From contig DEKO01000136.1 in the NCBI GenBank assembly GCA_002353885.1, positions 1,951 to 30,792 of the forward strand: a DNA stretch of 28,842 bases, given 5' to 3'. A program made the translations under genes and the position numbers. The notes under the pieces were generated by a model. It was not told where the DNA came from, made no database searches, and saw nothing but the letters and a program-made list of their open reading frames with translations. This DNA comes from Porphyromonadaceae bacterium UBA2720 (lineage in GTDB: Bacteria > Bacteroidota > Bacteroidia > Bacteroidales > Muribaculaceae). This document shows positions 9,417-16,472 of this stretch, one piece after another (the first letter of the stretch is position 1; each line of letters begins with the position of its first letter).

Positions 9417-10342
9417 GAAAGTTTTTTGCTAAATTCACAATGATATCTTTGCTGGTGAGTATGGCCGGATGCATGTTTACTGGTGTCGAGAGCACACAGC
9501 GTGTGTCTGAGAAAGAGGTGCAACGCACCATGGGCGAACTTGAACGAAGGCAACCAACCATGACGCTACAACCTTTTCTCGACTCAGTGCCTGCTTGGCA
9601 ACAAGGCAAGCAGTTTTTTGTCACCGACAACCAATTGCGTCTCGTCATGTTCACAACTGCCCCCGACACGGTGCAATTGGCAGGACAGTTGATTACCTAC
9701 GATGGTTATGACCAGGGGAGTGTGCTTGACAACCGTGATGCGCTCAACTTGCGATTCCGTGACCGAGACGGAAAAACCTATGTCTATCGCACGGGTAAGA
9801 CAATTGACCAGTTTTCAGCTAAGTATAGTGTGCCCTTGCTCATCGACATGGATATGGTGGCCGATGTCGACCGGCAGCTGCGCAACAAGGAGGTGTGGAT
9901 TAAGACGCCTATCTGGTATGATTTAGGCACCGAAGAAATGCAGCGTGGAAGGCAATTCATTCGTGTACGCATCGATGCTGTTGAGCCAGGAAACAAGGTC
10001 TTGCCCCTCAAGGTCAAGTTTACGGCGCTCGATAGTGGCGAACGCGCATTCTTGTGGATGAGCGACCCCAATGCCACAATGCACAATCGCGACTTCGACT
10101 CGCTGTTCTCGTTGCGCGACTTGCATGAGAATTATCCCGAGATTTCTGACGCAACGTGGCAACTCATTGTCCGCGGCGAATTGGTCGAGGGCATGAACAA
10201 GGAAGAGTGCCGCCTGGCTATGGGTGCGCCAAAGCGCATCAATCAGTTGCCAAACCAAGCGGGATTGCGCGAATATTGGTATTATGATGGAGGAAAATAT
10301 CTGTTTTTTGTCGACGGACTTTTGAGCCAATTCAGAAAATGA
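9413..10342 (+). CDS. Putative lipoprotein of unknown function with a BamE/SmpA-like C-terminal stretch
   Basis: The 309-residue product starts with MRKFFAKF, a hydrophobic segment and a lipobox-like site ending at Cys20 (VSMAGC; Met at -3 is not ideal). The frame is open further upstream, but the ATG at 9413 overlaps the previous stop and is the only start placing the signal sequence at the N-terminus. Residues 60-220 are hydrophilic and probably beta-rich, with no motif I know. The C-terminal 55 residues (GMNKEECRLAMGAPKRI, then YWYYDGGKYLFF and DGLLSQF) resemble the helix-then-strand pattern of BamE/SmpA-like small domains. That is a weak analogy, not an assignment. It overlaps the following hydrolase gene by 4 bases, so the three genes are probably one operon. 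Confidence 0.8.
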   Translation: MRKFFAKFTMISLLVSMAGCMFTGVESTQRVSEKEVQRTMGELERRQPTMTLQPFLDSVPAWQQGKQFFVTDNQLRLVMFTTAPDTVQLAGQLITYDGYDQGSVLDNRDALNLRFRDRDGKTYVYRTGKTIDQFSAKYSVPLLIDMDMVADVDRQLRNKEVWIKTPIWYDLGTEEMQRGRQFIRVRIDAVEPGNKVLPLKVKFTALDSGERAFLWMSDPNATMHNRDFDSLFSLRDLHENYPEISDATWQLIVRGELVEGMNKEECRLAMGAPKRINQLPNQAGLREYWYYDGGKYLFFVDGLLSQFRK

Positions 10343-11115
10343 ACAATTCGCTTCAACTTGAATTCCTAGGCACTGGCACAAGCACTGGGGTGCCTCAACT
10401 GCGGTGTGGCTGTGAGGTGTGCCGGTCAACCGACCCACATGATCAGCGGCTGCGCTGCTCAGCCATCGTCCGCTATCAAGGCAAGAACATCCTCATCGAC
10501 TGTGGTCCTGACTTTCGTCAGCAGATGCTGCGAGCAAGCAATGACAACATCGATGCACTGCTCATCACGCACATTCACTACGACCATGTGGGCGGCATCG
10601 ATGACCTGAGGGCCTATTGTCTTGATCGTTATTTCCCTATCTATGCTCGTCAGGACGTTATAGACAACCTCAGACGGCAGCTGCCTTACTGCTTTGCTGA
10701 GCACCTTTATCCTGGTGTGCCCCGATTGGAATTCACTGCAGTTAATGACTATGACCCTTTCGATGTACAGGGTATCGAAGTGCACCCCATACCTGTGATG
10801 CACTATAAGATGCCTATTTTGGGCTTTCGCATCGGCCCTATGGCTTATATAACCGACTGCAAGACCATAGCTGATGAACAGATTGAACGGTTGCATGACA
10901 TTCCACTGCTGGTGATCAATGCCTTGCGACTAGAGCCGCATATGTCGCATATGCACCTGGCCGAGGCATTGGAGGTCGTCAGACGCATCAATCCTAGTCG
11001 GGCCTATCTCACACATATGAGTCATGGTATCGGCCTTCACGAGCAGGCATCACAGCAGTTGCCAGACAATGTGCATCTGGCCTACGATGGGCTCGTCGTT
11101 GATCTCAACATGTAG
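10339..11115 (+). CDS. MBL-fold metal-dependent hydrolase (PhnP-like)
   Basis: The protein has 258 residues and the metallo-beta-lactamase fold signatures. The start FLGTGTSTGVPQLRCGCEVC (residues 9-28) is typical of the PhnP/RNase Z-like subgroup, with a CGCxxC cluster that binds a structural zinc in PhnP. The metal site HIHYDH lies at 78-83. Further ligand candidates are His155 (MHYK), Asp173 (YITDC) and the late histidines in HMSHMH (201-206) and THMSHG (225-230). PhnP cleaves cyclic ribose phosphates, but there are no other phn genes here, so the substrate is open. Homologues in Bacteroidota are usually annotated only as MBL-fold hydrolase. It is the last gene of the plus-strand run, overlaps its predecessor by 4 bases and is followed by a hairpin shared with rpsP. 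Confidence 0.9.
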   Translation: MNNSLQLEFLGTGTSTGVPQLRCGCEVCRSTDPHDQRLRCSAIVRYQGKNILIDCGPDFRQQMLRASNDNIDALLITHIHYDHVGGIDDLRAYCLDRYFPIYARQDVIDNLRRQLPYCFAEHLYPGVPRLEFTAVNDYDPFDVQGIEVHPIPVMHYKMPILGFRIGPMAYITDCKTIADEQIERLHDIPLLVINALRLEPHMSHMHLAEALEVVRRINPSRAYLTHMSHGIGLHEQASQQLPDNVHLAYDGLVVDLNM

Positions 11116-11137
11116 CCATGGGGGCGTAAACAAGACA

Positions 11138-11175
11138 AAAAAACAGGGTTGAAAACCATATCGGTTTCCAACCCT
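11138..11175 (-). terminator. Intrinsic terminator of rpsP, probably bidirectional
   Basis: Two 12-base arms, 11146-11157 and 11163-11174, form a hairpin with a 5-base loop. Read on the minus strand all pairs form, with one G-U wobble, and a run of seven T follows (11137-11143 region), so it is a good terminator for rpsP. On the plus strand there is one A-C mismatch and a shorter T run; it may still end the hydrolase transcript. Confidence 0.85.
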
Positions 11176-11205
11176 TTATTGTTGTGAGACTGTTCTGTGA
11201 GAACG

Positions 11206-11763
11206 TTATGCCTCCTCAGCGGGAGCCTCTGCCTCAGCGGCGGGAGCCTCAGCGGCATTCTCAGCAGCCTGAGCTGCTTGCTCAGCAGCCTTTGCTGCTG
11301 CCAGCTCGGCACGCTTCTTAGCTACTGCCTCAGCCTTAGCCTCGTTCTTCTTGGTCTCCTCTTCAAGAGCCTTCTTAGCGGCGGCCTTCTTGCCTTCGCG
11401 CTCCTGGTTCTTCACTGCCTCGAGCTTAGCGGCCTTCTCAGCCTTCCAAGCATCGAAACGACGCTGTGCCTCAGCCTCGTCAAAGGCACCCTTCTTGACA
11501 CCGCCCTGCAGATGCTTCATCAGCATCACGCCTTCACGGCTCAGAATGTTGCGAACAGTCTCGGTGGGCTGTGCGCCGACGTTAATCCAATACAGTGCGC
11601 GATCGAAATTTAAACTTATTGTAGCAGGATTAGTGTTGGGGTTATAAGAACCAATCCTTTCAATAAATCTACCATCTCGTGGTGCCCTGCTATCGGCGAT
11701 GACAATGGGATAGAACGCATAGTCCTTGTGACCATGACGTTGTAATCTAATTTTTACTGCCAT
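11206..11763 (-). CDS. rpsP: 30S ribosomal protein S16 with a long alanine-rich C-terminal tail
   Basis: S16 is a small-subunit assembly protein. The core is plain: MAVKIRLQRHGHKDYAFYPI at the N-terminus, then VIADSRAPRDGRFIERIGSYNP, the DRALYWINVGAQPTETV stretch and the end of the core near residue 83. S16 is normally about 80-90 residues, while this product has 185. The extra 100 residues (about 85-185) are almost only Ala, Glu and Lys and probably form a long helix that becomes disordered at the AEAPAEEA end. Such tails occur in Bacteroidota S16. The gene follows tRNA-Gln on the same strand. Between the tRNA terminator and the ATG (about 50 bases) I find no TAnnTTTG box, so its transcription may depend on read-through. 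Confidence 0.97.
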   Translation of the reverse strand: MAVKIRLQRHGHKDYAFYPIVIADSRAPRDGRFIERIGSYNPNTNPATISLNFDRALYWINVGAQPTETVRNILSREGVMLMKHLQGGVKKGAFDEAEAQRRFDAWKAEKAAKLEAVKNQEREGKKAAAKKALEEETKKNEAKAEAVAKKRAELAAAKAAEQAAQAAENAAEAPAAEAEAPAEEA

Positions 11764-11812
11764 TTTAGATAATGAGTTTAAATTTGTTAGTAAATAGTGG
11801 AGTCACCTCCGT

Positions 11813-11842
11813 TAAAAAAAGTGACCTCTTGCAAGGTCACTT
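11813..11842 (-). terminator. Intrinsic terminator between tRNA-Gln and rpsP
   Basis: On the minus strand 11842-11834 pairs perfectly with 11827-11819 (9 bp, 6-base loop) and is followed by a run of seven T. It lies 7 bases after the tRNA 3' end and ends about 50 bases before the rpsP start, so it terminates the tRNA and may attenuate rpsP. Confidence 0.85.
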
Positions 11843-11848
11843 CCTTAG

Positions 11849-11919
11849 TTGTCCTGGTAGGATTCGAACCCACGCAAACGGAACCAGAATCCGGTGTGCT
11901 ACCGTTACACCACAGGACA
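11849..11919 (-). tRNA. tRNA-Gln, anticodon CTG
   Basis: The minus strand folds into a full cloverleaf of 71 bases. The acceptor stem TGTCCTG pairs with CAGGACA, with discriminator A at 11849. The D arm is GTG-TAACGGTAG-CAC. The anticodon loop is TTCTGGT with CTG (complement at 11885-11887), on a stem with four good pairs and one C-T mismatch at its base. The T arm GTGGG-TTCGAAT-CCTAC has one G-T pair. CCA is not encoded. It reads CAG glutamine codons. A strong promoter lies upstream at 11936-11966 and a terminator directly downstream. Confidence 0.96.
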
Positions 11920-11935
11920 ATTCCTAAATGCGATG

Positions 11936-11966
11936 CAAAGGTACTGCTTTTTTCTGAACCGGCAAG
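11936..11966 (-). promoter_or_regulatory. Promoter of tRNA-Gln
   Basis: On the minus strand TACCTTTG (11943-11936) matches the -7 consensus, with TTG (11965-11963) exactly 19 bases upstream. The -7 box is about 17 bases before the tRNA, so transcription would start only a few bases upstream of it. Confidence 0.85.
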
Positions 11967-11975
11967 CGTTTTCCC

Positions 11976-12034
11976 AAAAAAATTTCAAAAAAAGTTGATT
12001 TTTTCGGCTTTTTTCGGGTTTTTGCCCTTTTTTT
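11976..12034. promoter_or_regulatory. Helically phased A/T tracts upstream of the tRNA promoter
   Basis: Six runs of 5-7 A or T are centred near 11979, 11990, 12001, 12011, 12021 and 12031, about one helical turn apart. This is the pattern of intrinsically curved DNA and lies directly upstream of the tRNA-Gln -33 box. An UP-like or curvature role is inferred. The segment also lies just after the plsC stop codon. Confidence 0.55.
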
Positions 12035-12050
12035 GCCCCTTTATCAACGA

Positions 12051-12788
12051 TTATTGGGCTTCATCGCACGATTTCTCGCTTGCCAGCGAACTGGCTATGG
12101 CTTGGCGGCTCTCGGCCATCAGGCGAGTGATGTCATGTCCGGTGGGGCTGGGCAGAATGGGCTCGTGCAGTGTCAGCACAATCTTGCCTGGTGTGACATT
12201 GAATGTTGTGCGCGGCATCACTTGATAACTGCCGTCGATGGTGATGGGCACCACAGGCAGGTTGAACTCGACGGCAAGCTTGTAGGCACCCGGCTTGAAT
12301 GGAGCCATCTTGCCTGTCGATGTGCGGCGACCCTCGGGAAAGACGACCAGCGACATGCCGCGGCTCAGCTTGCGCTCGGCATCGGCCATGGTTTTCTTCA
12401 ACCCCTCGGTCGAGTGGGTGTCGACCATGATGTGGCCGGCACGCTGGCAGGCCGTACCCACAAGGGGAAAGTTTGCAAGCCCCTTGCGCATCATCCACTT
12501 GAACGGGTGCGACAGGTAACCGTAGATTGAGAAGATGTCAAACGCCCCCTGGTGGTTGGCTACAAAGACATAACTGGTATCTTTATTAATAAGGTGTCGG
12601 TTTCTGACCTCTACTTTGACAAAAAGCAGCCAGCACCACATCCTCGACCACAAGCGTGCAGGGTAGTAGCCCCACCACTCGCTATCAAGATAGGTGCCAA
12701 TGATCGTGACTAGTGCCGTCAGGATGGTTGCTACAAGCAGTATTGGCGCGGCAATGCACCATTGGTATATTCTAAAGAGGTATTTCAT
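12051..12788 (-). CDS. plsC: 1-acyl-sn-glycerol-3-phosphate acyltransferase (PlsC family)
   Basis: PlsC-type enzymes add the second acyl chain to lysophosphatidic acid to make phosphatidic acid at the inner membrane. From the ATG at 12788 the product has 245 residues, the usual size. A hydrophobic segment at about 12-33 anchors it. The catalytic HX4D motif is NHQGAFD (His79, Asp84), and the phosphate-binding motif is FPEGRRT at 150-156. FKPGAYKLA (164-172) and VPITIDGSY (180-188) complete the family pattern. The frame is open 45 codons further upstream, but that part overlaps the promoter and the rprY terminator and reads as nonsense, so I reject it. A promoter with matching spacing lies 25 bases before this start. 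Some relatives acylate other lipids, for example ornithine lysolipids. Confidence 0.93.
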   Translation of the reverse strand: MKYLFRIYQWCIAAPILLVATILTALVTIIGTYLDSEWWGYYPARLWSRMWCWLLFVKVEVRNRHLINKDTSYVFVANHQGAFDIFSIYGYLSHPFKWMMRKGLANFPLVGTACQRAGHIMVDTHSTEGLKKTMADAERKLSRGMSLVVFPEGRRTSTGKMAPFKPGAYKLAVEFNLPVVPITIDGSYQVMPRTTFNVTPGKIVLTLHEPILPSPTGHDITRLMAESRQAIASSLASEKSCDEAQ

Positions 12789-12812
12789 AGTCAGTTCTTG
12801 GTATTCTGACTG

Positions 12813-12843
12813 CAAAATTAAGTATTTCTGACGAAAAATGCAA
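12813..12843 (-). promoter_or_regulatory. Promoter of plsC
   Basis: Minus strand: -7 box TAATTTTG (12820-12813) with TTG (12843-12841) 20 bases upstream. The TTG lies inside one arm of the rprY terminator. Confidence 0.75.
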
Positions 12844-12871
12844 CAATCTCGGTTGTGATTGCTGCATTTTT
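12834..12871 (-). terminator. Intrinsic terminator of the rprX-rprY-like operon
   Basis: Two 15-base arms (12834-12848 and 12857-12871) with an 8-base loop. On the minus strand the single irregular position becomes a G-U pair and the downstream arm ends in five T. It begins about 50 bases after the response regulator stop. Confidence 0.75.
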
Positions 12872-12919
12872 GTGGTTTTGAAGACTGTCTCTCAGTCTTT
12901 AACTCTTGGCAAGTGGTTG

Positions 12920-13627
12920 TCACTTGGCCAACTCAGGGTCGGGAGCGATGAGTTTGTAACCCTTGCCGTGGATGTTGATGATCTGGATGTTGGGGTCATC
13001 CTTCAGCTTCTTGCGCAATTTGGTGATGTAGACATCCATCGAGCGAGCGTTGAAGTAGTTGTCGTCAATCCAGATGGTCTTCAAGGCAAAGTTGCGCTCC
13101 AGGATTTCGTTCATGTGTGAGCACAGCAAGCTCAGCAACTCGCTCTCCTTGGTGGTGAGGTTGTCACTGCTGTCGTCGGTGAAAAGCACTTGACGCTGTG
13201 TGTCGAACGTGAACTTGCCGATGCGATAGACGGTTACGTCCTTGCCTTTTTTGCCCTTGACGCGGCGCAGGATTGCCTCGATGCGCAGCACAAGCTCCTC
13301 CATGCTGAAGGGCTTAGTGATGTAGTCGTCAGCACCCAGTTTGAAGCCTTCCAGGATGTCTTCCTTCATCGTCTTGGCAGTAAGGAAGATGATGGGCACA
13401 TCGGTATTGACCATGCGAATCTCCTGAGCCAGTTGGAAGCCATCCTTCTTGGGCATCATCACGTCCAGCAGGCAAATGTCATATTTGCCTTTCAGGAATG
13501 CCTTATAACCAGCTTCGCCATCCGACATCAAATCGGCTTTGTAGCCCTTGTCCTCCAGGTACTCGCGGGTGAGCGTTCCCAGGTTCTCGTCGTCCTCGCA
13601 GAGGAGGATTCTCAGTTTCTCTTCCAT
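12920..13627 (-). CDS. rprY: OmpR-family response regulator, RprY-like
   Basis: A DNA-binding transcription factor switched by phosphorylation from the kinase encoded just upstream. The receiver domain (about 5-118) has the acidic pair in LLCEDDE (Glu11, Asp12), the phospho-acceptor Asp55 in LLDVMMPKKDGF, Thr83 in FLTAKT and Lys105 in ITKPFS. The winged-helix output domain (about 132-230) has LTTKESELLSLL, RSMDVYITKLRKKL and the wing IINIHGKGYKL. Length 235 is normal for the family. The gene lies 8 bases after the kinase gene and ends at a clear terminator, so the two form one operon. The RprY name rests on resemblance to the Bacteroides/Porphyromonas protein and on the paired kinase; the family assignment itself is certain. 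Confidence 0.95.
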   Translation of the reverse strand: MEEKLRILLCEDDENLGTLTREYLEDKGYKADLMSDGEAGYKAFLKGKYDICLLDVMMPKKDGFQLAQEIRMVNTDVPIIFLTAKTMKEDILEGFKLGADDYITKPFSMEELVLRIEAILRRVKGKKGKDVTVYRIGKFTFDTQRQVLFTDDSSDNLTTKESELLSLLCSHMNEILERNFALKTIWIDDNYFNARSMDVYITKLRKKLKDDPNIQIINIHGKGYKLIAPDPELAK

Positions 13628-13635
13628 AAGATTGT

Positions 13636-15129
13636 CTATTTTAAGAGTGGTAAAATAATGATAAATCTTGATCCCTTGCCTGGCTCGCTCTCAACACGGA
13701 TGCTTCCCCCGAACAGGGTGATCATCTTGTGAACGTAAGCCAAGCCCAATCCGAAGCCTTTCACGTCATGACGGTTGCCCGTCGACACGCGATAGAACTT
13801 CTCAAATATCTTTTTTTGATCGTCGCGCTTGATGCCGATGCCATTGTCGGTGATGGCTATCTCGAGTGTGTCGTCGTCGGGATTGCGTGTCTCGACGCGT
13901 AGCTCTAGCGGGACATCTTCGCGGCGATACTTGATGGCATTGTCGAGCAAGTTAAATATCACATTGGTGAAGTGCATGCGGTCGACATTGACAATGGGGT
14001 CCTCGGCATCTAGGTCGGCCTTGATCTTGCCACCATAGTTGTCGACCTTGATCTTGAAGGTGTTCACCACGCTATAGATGCAACCATTGGCATCTTCCTC
14101 CTCGAGGCGCATCGTGGCGTCTTTGCGGTCAAACATTGACATCTGCAGCACCTTCTCGACCTGGAAGCGCAACCGTTTGGTCTCGTCGTTGATGACTGCG
14201 GCAACATGCTTCAGGCGTGTGTCACTCTTGCGCACCGAGTCGTCGTTGAGCATCTGCGCGGCTATCGAAATGCTCGAAATCGGAGTCTTGAACTCGTGCG
14301 TCATGTTGTTGATAAAGTCGTTCTTGATTTCGCTCAACTTCTTCTGGCGGAACGCAATGACAACCGTGTAGATGAACACAGCCATCAAGATGAGCGTGAA
14401 GATAAACGACGGTATCATGAAGCGCACCGACGATGTGATGTAGTCGCGTTTGCTCGGAAATGTCACGTTCAGTGAGTGTTGCTTGCTCTGAGTGTCGTTG
14501 ACAAACAATACCTGGCTGTAAACATCGCGCTGGCTCTCAGGGGCGTAGCCATCGGTGCAATAGACCATGCCGCCTGCGCGGCTGGTCACAGCAAACTCAA
14601 ATGGTAGTTTAACACCATTGTTCTCTAGCTCGCTGCGCAAATATTCGCTCACGGTGGCCGAGTCGGCTCGTTCGGTGATGGGCCGGTCGCTGGACTGCGA
14701 CAGGATGGTCAGAATGACCTCGTTGAGCAGACTACGCTGATACAGATATTGCCCCTTGAGGATTTCTTGACGCGACGAGTAGCTGTCGCTAAGGTCCTTA
14801 AGGGTGCTCAAGTTGGCGGGTCGTTGCATCTGAGGGCTGTCAAGCAGTGCCATGGTGTCGGCCTGCAACGAAGCCTCGCTCCCAAAGCTCATGCCGCCCT
14901 GTGGACGATAGGCAGCTTCGGCTTCTTCAAGGTCTTGGTCCAGGTAATATTTTGTCTCATTCTGCTCAAGCATCGTCGACACGCCGTAAAGACTGCGCGT
15001 CACCAGCTCTTTGAACTGCTCGTTGCGCATCTTGATCATGTTCTCCATGTACATGATCTGTACAGCCAGCAGACCTAGCAAGGTCAGAGCCATCACGATG
15101 GTGAGTATCCAAATGGTAGATTTTTTCAT
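13636..15129 (-). CDS. rprX: Membrane sensor histidine kinase, RprX-like
   Basis: Senses an unknown signal across the inner membrane and phosphorylates the following response regulator. Transmembrane helices lie at about 6-28 and 238-260, enclosing a periplasmic sensor domain of about 210 residues with no motif I recognise. The cytoplasmic part has the H box NNMTHEFKTPISSIS with phospho-His278, the N box VIFNLLDNAIKYR (390-402), the G1 box DNGIGIK (428-434) and the G2 box GFGLGLAY (458-465), so every catalytic element is present. There is no obvious HAMP domain: TM2 runs almost directly into the dimerisation helix. The ATG at 15129 is supported by the membrane helix right behind it and a promoter with matching spacing. 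The periplasmic region is Gln/Glu/Ser-rich near 55-125. Confidence 0.94.
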   Translation of the reverse strand: MKKSTIWILTIVMALTLLGLLAVQIMYMENMIKMRNEQFKELVTRSLYGVSTMLEQNETKYYLDQDLEEAEAAYRPQGGMSFGSEASLQADTMALLDSPQMQRPANLSTLKDLSDSYSSRQEILKGQYLYQRSLLNEVILTILSQSSDRPITERADSATVSEYLRSELENNGVKLPFEFAVTSRAGGMVYCTDGYAPESQRDVYSQVLFVNDTQSKQHSLNVTFPSKRDYITSSVRFMIPSFIFTLILMAVFIYTVVIAFRQKKLSEIKNDFINNMTHEFKTPISSISIAAQMLNDDSVRKSDTRLKHVAAVINDETKRLRFQVEKVLQMSMFDRKDATMRLEEEDANGCIYSVVNTFKIKVDNYGGKIKADLDAEDPIVNVDRMHFTNVIFNLLDNAIKYRREDVPLELRVETRNPDDDTLEIAITDNGIGIKRDDQKKIFEKFYRVSTGNRHDVKGFGLGLAYVHKMITLFGGSIRVESEPGKGSRFIIILPLLK

Positions 15130-15162
15130 TTCTTGTCAAATGACTGATTTAACAATCGGCTG

Positions 15163-15194
15163 CAAAATTAACACTTAAATGTGAAATAACAAAA
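15163..15194 (-). promoter_or_regulatory. Promoter of the rprX-rprY-like operon
   Basis: Minus strand: TAATTTTG (15170-15163) with TTTTG (15194-15190) 19 bases upstream, about 33 bases before the kinase ATG. This is a near-ideal Bacteroidota promoter in an AT-rich stretch. Confidence 0.8.
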
Positions 15195-15305
15195 TTTTAA
15201 CAAATCTTTTTTCTCAAAAATCGACCAATGAGACATTTTTGTGCCTATTCAATCGTTTTTGGCACTTTTTCGGCTGCGACGCAGAGCCACTTGGGTTCAA
15301 GTCTA

Positions 15306-15342
15306 CAAAAAGTCAGTCCCGGACCATAGTGTCGCGGGACTG
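15306..15342 (-). terminator. Intrinsic terminator of the three-gene exported redox operon
   Basis: Arms 15314-15321 and 15335-15342 (8 bp, GC-rich, 13-base loop) are followed on the minus strand by a run of five T (15311-15307). It lies 24 bases after the stop of the cupin gene. Confidence 0.75.
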
Positions 15343-15365
15343 ATGTTGAGTCGTTGGAGTGCACT

Positions 15366-16472
15366 CTATTTGAGCTTGTTGTAGATGTCGTCGGTGACAG
15401 GCTCAAGCCATTCATTGCTGGCTCCATCCTCGATGTGGGTGTGGAAGGTGAGGTGTTGCATCCAAGAGTCGCGTGCTGCACCATGCCAATGCTTGGCTTC
15501 GGCGGGAATGGCGACTACTGTGCCAGGCACCAATTCAATGGCTGGTTTTCCCCACTCCTGATACCAACCGCGGCCAGCAACGCAGATAAGCACCTGCACT
15601 TGCTTGTGGTGGATGTGCCAATTGTTGCGGCAGCCAGGTTCGAAGGTCACATTGACAGGACCACCATGCTCGGCATCAAGCGGTGCAAGATAGCTGTTGC
15701 CGATGAAGTATTTTGCATAGGCAGTATTGGGCTCGCCCTTGGGCCAGACGCTGAAGTCAACGGTCTGAATGGCATCATGGGCTGGCTCGGCAAAGACACA
15801 TGCCACTGCCTGGGCGCAACGGTTGGCCTCTGCCTCACCCACGCGCTGGCGAAGCACGGTAGGAATCTCATGCAGCTGCTCATCGGTCACGCCCATGTTG
15901 CGTGCACCACTGACATGAGCCACCAACTGCGGCTCACATCCTTCCAGGGCCGAAATGGCACTGACAGTGACAATCTCGCGTTCGGCAAAACTAAGGTTGT
16001 TGCGGGCAAAGATGTCTCCGAACAGATGGGCTTTGAGGTAATAGTCGGTTTGGGGTGCAAATTGGTAGTCAAAGGGCTTGCCGGTGAGTTTGGTCTGAAC
16101 TTGCGTGCCTTGCTTGAGGGCATCATAGTCGTCGGGTAGCGGGTCGGCGTCACGACCAGCCTCTGTAATGAGGCCAGCCGACTGGCGTTCTTGAATGACT
16201 TGTTGCAATGCGCCTAGGGCATTAAGCGACCGTGGGAAACCGGTGTAGGCATAGAGTTGTGACAATGCTTCCTTGGCCTCGCTGATGGTCAGTCCATGGT
16301 TCATGCCTTCGTTCAAAGCCACTTTCAAGCCGTCGATGTCTCCACGTGCTTCATTGGCTGCAATAGCCACGAGGGCTTGTTGTTTGTTGCTGAGTTTCAT
16401 GTCGTTTTGTGCAATCATATTTTGTGATGCCGCTAGTACTATGCTTGCCAGCATCATGATAACTTTCTTCAT
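15366..16472 (-). CDS. Exported double carboxymuconolactone decarboxylase-like protein with C-terminal cupin
   Basis: A 368-residue fusion. A signal peptide ends near residue 22 (MKKVIMMLASIVLAASQ, then MIAQ). Two all-helical CMD/AhpD-like domains follow: about 28-105 (with EALSQLYAYTGFPRSLNAL) and 140-227 (with REIVTVSAISALEGCEPQL). Neither has the CxxC pair of AhpD peroxidases; only Cys179 stands in the usual region. The cupin (about 255-345) has WHIHHKQVQ with His286 and His288 as probable metal ligands and PAEAKHWHG with His328/His330. The glutamate of the classical first cupin motif appears to be Gln (292 or 294). The ATG overlaps the previous stop by 4 bases. Members with this layout occur in Bacteroidota but the reaction is unknown to me; decarboxylase activity should not be assumed. 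Confidence 0.88.
   Translation of the reverse strand: MKKVIMMLASIVLAASQNMIAQNDMKLSNKQQALVAIAANEARGDIDGLKVALNEGMNHGLTISEAKEALSQLYAYTGFPRSLNALGALQQVIQERQSAGLITEAGRDADPLPDDYDALKQGTQVQTKLTGKPFDYQFAPQTDYYLKAHLFGDIFARNNLSFAEREIVTVSAISALEGCEPQLVAHVSGARNMGVTDEQLHEIPTVLRQRVGEAEANRCAQAVACVFAEPAHDAIQTVDFSVWPKGEPNTAYAKYFIGNSYLAPLDAEHGGPVNVTFEPGCRNNWHIHHKQVQVLICVAGRGWYQEWGKPAIELVPGTVVAIPAEAKHWHGAARDSWMQHLTFHTHIEDGASNEWLEPVTDDIYNKLK

Noticed and set aside
12789..12923. Longer N-terminus for PlsC
   Set aside because: It spans the rprY terminator and the plsC promoter, and the residues are not conserved-looking.
15245..15484. Minus-strand frame of 79 codons at the end of the CMD-cupin gene
   Set aside because: Out-of-frame with the real gene and crossing its terminator; low-complexity Ser/Thr shadow.
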